From: Isoetes taiwanensis
Taxonomy: Eukaryota > Streptophyta > Lycopodiopsida > Isoetales > Isoetaceae
Direction of reading: 5' to 3'
NCBI GenBank assembly: GCA_021234155.1
Contig: JAJEKV010000163.1
Coordinates: 461,215-525,214 of the forward strand
Length of the DNA: 64,000 nucleotides
A model generated the notes under the pieces. It was not told the origin of the DNA. It searched no databases and worked only from the letters and a program-made list of their open reading frames with translations. The translations under genes and the position numbers were made by a program. Positions 57,506 through 64,000 of the stretch are shown here, in pieces (the first letter of the stretch is position 1; the number at the start of each line of letters is the position of its first letter).

Positions 57506-58089
57506 CCAGGGTGGGAAGCCCTCCATGGCAGTCACGCCAATGAACTTCATCCCCAAGTATCTTGGTTGCAGGCGGCATCTTTGGGAGCGTGGAGGAGATG
57601 AACCCTTGCCTACAAGTGTTGCAATTTGCGAGAAATGCCAAATCTCGGTGTATATCTAGTCAATTGTAAAGGTTCCATGCCCCCTCTTGGCACAACAATA
57701 ATATTGTCGCGACTTTGATGGTTTTAGTATTATTCTCTACTCTGGTGATGCACGGGCATTTCCTCCACACGCCTTCTCTTTGAGGTTGTTGGGATGTCTT
57801 TCACACATGCATCGTTTGCATCCTCTCATTTCAGGGGACGAAGGATCCCTTGGCCTCTCAAGAGTTTCGCATCGATGTTGGCCCTTTGAAGAGGTACTTC
57901 AGAAAAAAGCACCTCTTGGACACCGATCGACCACGTCATTTGGAATTTCTTTGAAATGGCATTGACTCGAGCCTTCAGGAAAGCCCCTCCCCACGGTATG
58001 GCCATCTCGGTAAAGGTTCACTTGTTTGCATACAAAATAGCATCGAGAAAGCATCATTTGTGACGAAATGAACTTTTCACGTCAAAAAC
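57506..58089. other. Unassigned, weakly coding-like DNA
   Basis: The plus-strand frame 57468-57659 (TPMNFIPKYLGCRRHLWERG, CEKCQISVYI) looks protein-like but I do not recognise it. It begins inside the tandem unit and ends at 57659. The rest shows nothing. Confidence 0.25.
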
Positions 58090-59442
58090 AATTAACCCAA
58101 TAGTGAACCTATATATCGCCATCCGGCTAAGCCATCAGGTGACCAAGCTATCGGGACACTCTTGGCATGCCTTACCGAATCGGAAAAAGAGAAATGCCCT
58201 CAAATTGGGCCCAATTTGAGAATGGATTGGAATTAGGGTCTTTTTTTCTTTTTCTTTTCTTTTTGGTTTTTTTTTTTTTTTTTTTTTTTGGGAGGGGGAG
58301 GCCTTTGACTCTTTTACGTACATGACTTCCGGAAACCAGGTGTGAGGATCCCAAATTGGGCGGCCACTCAATTTGAGCTTGTCTGTGTAATTTGCATGCA
58401 TAGAAATTAACCCAGTAGTGAACCTATATATTGGCCGATCAGGCTCACCAAGCTATCAGGCCGGCTAAACTATCAGGGCACTCTTGACATGCCTTATCGA
58501 CAACTGGAGAAGAGAAATGCCCTCAAATTAGGGGCCACCCAATTTGGGAATGGGTTTGGGAGAGAGGCACTTTTGTTTCTCTTCTGTAAATGACTTCTGG
58601 GGAACCATTTGTGATGACCTCAAACTGGGTGGCCGCCCAATTTGGGGTCGTTTGTGTAATTTGCATGCATAGAAATAAACATTGTCCGAGGAGTATCAGA
58701 GTAGACTGTCGTTCAATTTGAAGCCTCGACTAGACGTTTCTAAGTGCACAATGGAAGGTCAGAATCAGCTCAGTTTCAACACAACTTCTTATTCTTACTT
58801 CAAAGTATTACATATTCAACGAGTATTACATATTTAAAAACAAGAAGGTTGAACATTTTTAAAAGTGAAAGTCCCCAACATTTACCAGCCAGGCTCATCA
58901 TGAGCGGGTGGCACCGTCACTCTAGTGACTTCATAAATACCGTGTTCTGGTACCCACACAAGATGAATGCTACGCGAAATGACCTAGATTAGCTCTTGGT
59001 GGGCTTATAACTATTCCTTTTCCAGCCAAGGGTCGAGCACTAAAGCTCTTTGGCTACATCTATAGATATCAAAGTGATCCATACTGCATGTGATGGACTC
59101 CAAATTTTTGGGATCAGCTGGCAAAGAAGACATGTGTGGGCAAGACGTGATCGAATTGCGATACATGGCAAATGGGTGTTGCAAAGCAATTGGAGAACTC
59201 TACTTTATATTGAAAAAAGAAAAATCGTGAATACTGTAGAAGCATTATTGGGTACAGAAACTAGTATTCTATACACATGCGCCATCAACAATACGTACAT
59301 TTCATGGATCAATGTTATTTATTGTGGGATCAAATTGGGCGATCACCCAATTTGATTTGGGGAGGTTTACCTCTGGATTTAGGCTTGCTCTAATTTAACT
59401 AGCTAAAGGACCAACCTTTTCAAATTTGGCGGGCGCCCAATT
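58090..59442. repeat. Interspersed CAAATTGGG/CCCAATTTG palindromes in a ~270-315-bp repeat
   Basis: Palindromic motifs occur at 58201-58218 (CAAATTGGGCCCAATTTG, perfect), 58352-58375, 58524-58546, 58621-58644, 59331-59354 (9-bp arms, perfect) and 59421-59442 (weaker). Part of the surroundings repeats: 'attaaccca.tagtgaacc' at 58090 and 58404, and 'gtaatttgcatgcatag' at 58386 and 58656. A T-run at 58267-58289 lies within. No gene recognised. Confidence 0.85.
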
Positions 59443-60124
59443 CATGAATGATGGTGTGCCAACTTTGAGCTTGTCGGGAGAGAGCTCACACGGGAGGCTA
59501 GCCTTCCAGCCCCTCAAATTGGCTTTGCCCACATCAAGCTATTAGCAAGTTCTCTATAAGGCCTCTAATCTCGCAAGTTCGAAATGTGGCTTGTGGGTTA
59601 AGTAATCTAATTTCATTTATGCACTAGAAGACATTATTTTCCCAGTTTAAGTATATTTCAATTCTATCGATTTGCATGAATGCCAAAGATTTAAATCATT
59701 TTGCAGCAATGGAGGCACTATTCCATCGAGCATAAACCAATAAGAGGAGAAAAATACACCTTCATTAAGGATTGTGCCATCGACAATGCTCGAGGAGATT
59801 TGGAAAGATGGAACCTCCAAAAGTGTTGCGTGTGAGTATTTAAAGGGGATATGCATGTCATTTTTGAGGGCAGAAATTTAAATTCGAAATACCCCCCCCA
59901 AAAACTAAACACAATGCCCACCATGTCCACAATTAATGTCGGACGGCAAATTCAAAAAAGTCGGTAAATAATCAAGTATTGTTGCGGGTGGCCATAAATA
60001 TTCAATATTTGAATTTTTGGACCGATCTCGCAACCATTCTATTTAATCAACTCTATTCTATTCTTGGCGGTTTCTTTGCTGACTCTCAAGATTCTTGGCG
60101 TGACATACCAATCTTGTCTTATTC
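59443..60124. other. Unassigned DNA, 3' of the FCP1-like segment
   Basis: No domain recognised. A C-run lies at 59891-59898. It may include the 3' untranslated part of the minus-strand FCP1-like frame. Confidence 0.35.
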
Positions 60125-60678
60125 TCACATGTCAGCCGTTCTATCTAGTTCTAGGTGTGAATTTAACACTCCACGCACTGTCATCCCCATAGCCAAATTA
60201 TTAATAATAGACATAAACTTCACCAGAAAATCATCTGTCGCAAAAATTTTTGGATCATAAGATGGTGGATTCAGGGCCTGCATTTGACTGTAGAAGCATT
60301 TGAGAGCATCATCATCCATTATGATTATATCATCCTTATTCTCGATACCAAGTTCATCCATCATGTTACTCAAGTGTTTGATGAAGATAGGCTTGCCTGT
60401 TGGATCTTTGTGATTAGTGAACTTCACACATTTGTGTTGATCCCAAAAGGTCAACCAATGTCTATCCATTTCCTCCAGTGCCTCTACAGTATCCTTGATG
60501 TTCCGGAGTTCCATAGATGACCAAATACCAACTCGAAATAACCTAAATGCCTCATCTAGCATCTCCTTTAAGTATGGCCACGGAATTAGATCCACTTTAT
60601 TTTTCGGAAAAGTTTTACAAAGAACTCCATTTAGGTCGAACACCACAACCTTCTTAGAAATGCAAGGGAAGCTGAAAC
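60125..60678 (-). CDS. FCP1/NIF-like HAD phosphatase domain, probable last exon
   Basis: A minus-strand frame of about 180 residues to the stop at 60125. It reads ISKKVVVFDLNGVLCKTF, then LIPWPYLKEMLDEAFRLFRV, GIWSSMELRNIKDTVEAL, KCVKFTNHKDPTGKPIFIKH and IIIMDDDALKC. This is the order of FCP1/NIF-type HAD phosphatases, which remove phosphate from Ser in proteins: DxDxT motif, then Ser/Thr motif (GIWSS), Lys region and DD motif. Here the first motif is DLNGV, so the second Asp (general acid) is Asn, and activity may be weak or lost. A 'tttcag' just right of 60678 suggests a splice acceptor, so upstream exons should lie to the right; none was found. CAG/CTG sites are undisturbed. It could be a pseudogene. 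Confidence 0.6.
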
Positions 60679-60788
60679 ATCAAATATGTATCTGGTCAGC
60701 AAGATATGATTACCATGCACACCCTTATATTATACATTGCACCAATACAAACGCGCCAGATGTGACTCGTGTTAGGCTTAACCAAATA

Positions 60789-61060
60789 GCGTGCGGTGTG
60801 ATTTAGTCTGACAATGAAATGCAATCAAAGCACGCTTGGCGCGATTTAATTCAAACTGAAAATAAATTAAATCGCGCGTGGCGTGATTTCATTTGCAAGG
60901 TGAGCAATACTAAGTACATTAGATTCAGGATATACACGCTGCATGCATTGAGCAGGGGGTAAAAAAAACCTATGCAACTTTGATAAATAAGTAGATAGAT
61001 AAAGGCAGGCAATTAAAAACACGCTTAGCGTGTATTCATACCTCACGCCAAGTGTGTTTT
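60789..61060. repeat. GCGTGGCGTGATTT-like motifs and inverted repeats
   Basis: Related motifs begin at 60789 ('gcgtgcggtgtgattta'), 60831 ('cacgcttggcgcgatttaa') and 60874 ('gcgcgtggcgtgatttc'), about 42-43 bp apart. 'gcgcgatttaatt' (60839-60851) and 'aattaaatcgcgc' (60865-60877) form a perfect 13-bp inverted repeat with a 13-nt loop. 'acacgcttagcgtgt' (61019-61033) is a further palindrome. Confidence 0.8.
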
Positions 61061-61620
61061 AAATTTTTTCTTTAAGAGTTTTCTAAGAACTGATATATAA
61101 GCTTAACTGATATGCAAAATCTAATCCTTTTTTGTAAAATGTAATACAGAACTGGAAATTATAAGGTTAACTGTTCATAATAGAAACTTGTATGCTACAG
61201 CGAGTTTCATTCGAGAAGAAAAATTCAACGATTTACTCGAAACAAAAAGAAGCATATGAAGTTTATAAAAAGCTATGCTTGCTTTCATAAACAAACATCT
61301 TCTATTACGCCTCGAAACAAGATCATTGAGCTTCTCTTCTTGGATTAAACCTGCTATAGACATGCATCTTAAAATTAAATCAGAACTAACCTTGAATTAT
61401 GAGGCCTTTGTTGAACGCGTAGAGTTCCGATGTCCTTTGTAGCCTCACTCGGATGTTTTTTTCTGTGTGGAAAAAAAGGCGCGAGACTTCAAGTAAGTTT
61501 AGGAGGCTCGCATGCAGTCAGAGAAAGTTAGAAATTGCGAAAACCAATCATGCAAAACCCAGAAGGCTAAAAATTGCTGAAAAGAAACCTGCTCAAGAAG
61601 ATTTAAGCATGCTAAGAGGC
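61061..61620. other. Unassigned AT-rich DNA before LINE E
   Basis: No gene recognised. The 62-residue minus-strand frame at 61175-61363 has no signature. Confidence 0.35.
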
Positions 61621-61623
61621 TAG

Positions 61624-62103
61624 AAATGCAAATCTCCTACTTTTGATCCTCAAAACCCCACCAATTTCCAACACCCGGCTTGGACCTCGATGGAGGGATT
61701 AAATCCTATGTATTGGCATGAAGACATTTTCAGAGATCTTTTTTCTGAAATGGGAGAATACATTGGGATTGAAACTGTACAAGAAAAAGCACCGAGAGTA
61801 TGGATTCAAATTGACCTTCAAAAAGAGTTACCAGAGGAAGTTGAATATGTGGATGTTTTTGGGAATCAAAAGTGCTTAAAGGTTAATTGGAATGGACTTC
61901 CTAAACCATGTACAGTGTGTGGACTACGTCTGCATGGAGGCGGGGTATGTAAAGGTGTCAAGCAGGTCACTTTTATTGAAAAACCAGTGCAGAAAGAGGG
62001 GTGGGTCACTCCTGCCACAAAAAGGACAAAGCAGAGAAAAAATAAAAACGGAAGCAGTAAAAGAATTAAAAAGCAACAAAAGAAAAGAGAGGAGGAAACA
62101 TGA
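61624..62103 (+). CDS. LINE E ORF1, N-terminal part (DUF4283 half and zinc knuckle)
   Basis: The frame is open from a TAG at 61621-61623; the first ATG is at 61690. It reads WTSMEGLNPMYWHEDIFRDL and EMGEYIGIETV, like the second half of DUF4283. This is followed by VNWNGLPKPCTVCGLRLHGG then GVC, a complete CCHC zinc knuckle (CxxCxxxxHxxxxC), and a basic tail (KRIKKQQKKREEET). It ends with TGA at 62101-62103. The first half of DUF4283 is missing, so the element is probably 5'-truncated. ORF1 proteins bind LINE RNA. Confidence 0.72.
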   Translation, partial: KCKSPTFDPQNPTNFQHPAWTSMEGLNPMYWHEDIFRDLFSEMGEYIGIETVQEKAPRVWIQIDLQKELPEEVEYVDVFGNQKCLKVNWNGLPKPCTVCGLRLHGGGVCKGVKQVTFIEKPVQKEGWVTPATKRTKQRKNKNGSSKRIKKQQKKREEET

Positions 62104-62970
62104 ATGAAAAAGTCAAGCAAAGAATGGATTAGAAAGGACAAACCTATTCTAATTAAAGTTCTTAATAAGGCTCCAATTGAAAATAACAAAGGGAAAGAAA
62201 AATTGGAAAAAACAGAGTTTGGGAAGGAAGCCACTCCAATCCATACTCTAAAAAAAAAAGGGATTGTTATCAGGGAGCCAGAGGAACCAGTTCCTCAATC
62301 AGACTCGGATTCTGATATAGAATTCACACGAGAAATATATAAAGGGGAATGCTCTAAATTCTTTCAGGTGTCTCCTCTTCTGGCACAGAATTTGTTTACC
62401 AATGAAGATGAATCGGGGATGGAGAATTTTGTTCCTGATTCACAGGATCAATCACAGATGGATGAAATACAGGTGGAAAAAATATCTGCAGGGTTACAAA
62501 CTGTTAAGGTTTCTGAGCTCGTGATGGTGGGTGAAGATCATCAACAGAAAGAGTCATGCCATAAAGAAGAAGGTGATTGTATGCTCCCAAAAAACAATGC
62601 CCATGAGGTACTAGAAGAAATGATGGTTTCAGAAACTCCAGAAATGCACAGTGAGGTAGAAGAAATTTCTCAAATTTCTCAGTTAAAGCCAAAATTAAGT
62701 GCTGGAAAAAATAATCAGAAAGACTTTGATCAGAAGGTGCTTCAAGTCTTAACTCAAAATTTGGCAAATTGTGAAAAGGTGCTCACTGATTCTGAGGCTT
62801 CTCCTGCCAACAGGGATCTAGTGATTTTACCAGAACAAAAAGAAAATTTCTATACACCTATGCCAGGGTCTATGAAGAAAAGAAACAAGAGACAATTTGT
62901 TTTCTTTGAAGATGGGCCAGCAAAAAATACAAGAAATATCATCAATGAGGATAATCACCTGGAATCTTAG
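62104..62970 (+). CDS. LINE E ORF1, C-terminal part after an in-frame TGA
   Basis: A 288-residue frame in the same frame as the preceding one, starting with ATG directly after its TGA. It is acidic and low-complexity (PQSDSDSDIEFTREIY), without a domain, as usual for the tail of plant LINE ORF1. Because only one stop separates the two parts, this is best seen as ORF1 with a single nonsense codon, although reinitiation at the adjoining ATG cannot be excluded. It overlaps the start of ORF2 by 26 bases in another frame. Confidence 0.65.
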   Translation: MKKSSKEWIRKDKPILIKVLNKAPIENNKGKEKLEKTEFGKEATPIHTLKKKGIVIREPEEPVPQSDSDSDIEFTREIYKGECSKFFQVSPLLAQNLFTNEDESGMENFVPDSQDQSQMDEIQVEKISAGLQTVKVSELVMVGEDHQQKESCHKEEGDCMLPKNNAHEVLEEMMVSETPEMHSEVEEISQISQLKPKLSAGKNNQKDFDQKVLQVLTQNLANCEKVLTDSEASPANRDLVILPEQKENFYTPMPGSMKKRNKRQFVFFEDGPAKNTRNIINEDNHLES

Positions 62971-64000
62971 GGGAATCAAGGGCCCCCTAAAAAGGAAAAG
63001 GGCAACTATAGCTATCAGGGAGATGAAAGCAGACATTTTGTTGCTACAAGAACATAGATTGCCTAATTTTGAGGCTTCAAACTTGAGTAATTGGATTGAA
63101 CCTGGGTCTGATTCAGTCTGGGCATCAGCAAATGGTACAAAGGGGGGAATTATCACAATTTGGAGGGGAATGAATGCAACAACATCCTTTGTACACCCTT
63201 CGGGCAGATGGTCATGTGTATTCTTGAACACAGAAGAAGGCTCTTTGGGAATCCTAAATGTGTATGCATCAACAGAACCTAGGGAAAGAGAAGACCAATG
63301 GAAAGATATGAGAACTTGGTTGCTGAATCAAAAGGCTGATAATTGGATATTGGGTGGGGATTTTAATAACACTCCTTGCTGGGAACAAAAATTGGGAAAA
63401 AAATTGAATATGACAAGGAATGAGAGATATGAATGGGACAAGCTAATGGAGAGTTTCATATATCAAGCCCCCTCTTCTTCGAGTGTTTTTTCCTGGAGCA
63501 ATAAAAGAAAAGGAGATGAAAGAGTATTTTGCCTTTTGGACAGGTTCTACATCACTAATCCAAGTTTGGGGTCGTGGGATGGAGCAACTGTGGCCTCAGA
63601 TTATGGAAACTCCATATCTGATCACTACCCACAGATCTTACAGTCAAGGCATAATGGAAGAATTACTAAGGCTAAGAATACTCCTTTCAGACTAAATACT
63701 TCCTACTTGTCCAATAAAAAGTTTTGTGAAGAATTCAGGGTTTTTTTTCAATCTTTACCTAAGCTTGGAAGAAGTGGATGTATGGCCAACTTCAGTCAAA
63801 AGTTCAAGAAGGTCAAAGCATGGATTAAGGAATGGGGAAAAAAATGGGCACAAGGAAGGAGAGAGGAGAAACAAACTGTCTATAGTGCCATAAAAGAAGT
63901 AAGGCAGAAATTGTTTGAAAATAAGGGGAGCTCTGATTTACAACAACAAGAAGCAGAATTGGAAATAAAGGTCAAACATATTGAAGAACAAGAAGCCAAG
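62945..64000 (+). CDS. LINE E ORF2, endonuclease part, intact to window end
   Basis: 352 codons without a stop, continuing past the window. The APE-type endonuclease is complete: TWNLRGIKG, ILLLQEHRLP (catalytic Glu), GGIITIWRG, LGILNVYAS, WILGGDFNNTPCW (Asp/Asn), FCLLDRFYITN and ISDHYPQ (Asp-His). It is followed by the linker FRLNTSYLSN and WGKKWAQGRREEK before RT, which would lie beyond the window. I place the start at 62945 because it opens with MRIITWNL, the usual ORF2 beginning. All CAG/CTG codons are in frame and the element looks young. Confidence 0.9.
   Translation, partial: MRIITWNLRGIKGPLKRKRATIAIREMKADILLLQEHRLPNFEASNLSNWIEPGSDSVWASANGTKGGIITIWRGMNATTSFVHPSGRWSCVFLNTEEGSLGILNVYASTEPREREDQWKDMRTWLLNQKADNWILGGDFNNTPCWEQKLGKKLNMTRNERYEWDKLMESFIYQAPSSSSVFSWSNKRKGDERVFCLLDRFYITNPSLGSWDGATVASDYGNSISDHYPQILQSRHNGRITKAKNTPFRLNTSYLSNKKFCEEFRVFFQSLPKLGRSGCMANFSQKFKKVKAWIKEWGKKWAQGRREEKQTVYSAIKEVRQKLFENKGSSDLQQQEAELEIKVKHIEEQEAK

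Noticed and set aside
58135-58401. Lys-rich minus-strand frame across the T-run at 58267
   Set aside because: The Lys run is a reading of the poly(T) stretch; no domain on either side.
1-64000. tRNA, rRNA, CRISPR arrays and telomere repeats
   Set aside because: Scanned by eye. No cloverleaf with a convincing T-loop, no regularly spaced spacer array and no TTTAGGG array was found.

Overview
The window is repeat-rich plant nuclear DNA. It contains no bacterial-style operons, rRNA or tRNA genes that I can see, and almost everything that can be identified is a retrotransposon. The LINE reverse transcriptases (motifs such as GVRQGCPLSPTLFGLYID and EPVLLYG, CCHC zinc knuckles, zf-RVT-like tails) together with a Ty3/gypsy chromovirus suggest a large-genome land plant. 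From remembered family resemblance I favour a fern or another seed-free vascular plant. That is inference; no host marker gene is present to prove it.

Layout. (1) 744-37285 is a tandem duplication of an ~11.4 kb block. Each copy holds, in order, a minus-strand Ty1/copia protease/pre-integrase fragment, a 5'-truncated plus-strand LINE (LINE A), an AT-rich spacer, a long minus-strand LINE (LINE B) and a non-coding tail. (2) Copy 1 is split by a 13.1 kb Ty3/gypsy chromovirus (10856-23955). It has 1.6 kb LTRs, 5-bp target duplications (TCATC), a tRNA-iMet-type primer site, gag, protease, RT, RNase H, integrase and a chromodomain. It also has an unusually long 5' internal region whose first reading frame starts MARTKQT, the histone H3 N-terminus. 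(3) Copy 2 keeps the uninterrupted gypsy target site but carries its own 598-bp hAT-like MITE (27792-28389). (4) 37286-41821 is mostly unassigned DNA with a foldback element, a 100-bp tandem duplication and one exon-like segment. (5) 41822-46760 is a minus-strand LINE (LINE C) related to LINE A. (6) 46865-47625 holds three copies of a ~180-bp repeat. (7) 47828-49498 is a 5'-truncated LINE (LINE D) with a 17-bp target duplication. (8) 50290-57505 holds LINE relics, AGATTC-rich minisatellites, a 1.4 kb polypurine tract and a 937-bp tandem duplication. (9) 58090-59442 holds interspersed CAAATTGGG...CCCAATTTG palindromes. (10) 60125-60678 (minus) encodes an FCP1/NIF-like HAD domain, the only plausible host-type protein domain recognised. 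(11) 61621-64000 is a LINE (LINE E) with clean reading frames that runs off the window.

Two points need emphasis. First, the gypsy element combines a chromodomain (a class of histone H3 tail readers) with a reading frame beginning like histone H3. Second, differences between the duplicated copies, and between the two LTRs, concentrate at CAG/CTG and CG sites, often as small indels. That pattern looks more like base-calling error at methylated CHG/CG sites than normal mutation. Many apparent frameshifts in these elements may therefore not be biological, so coding calls between 744 and 37285 should be read with that in mind.
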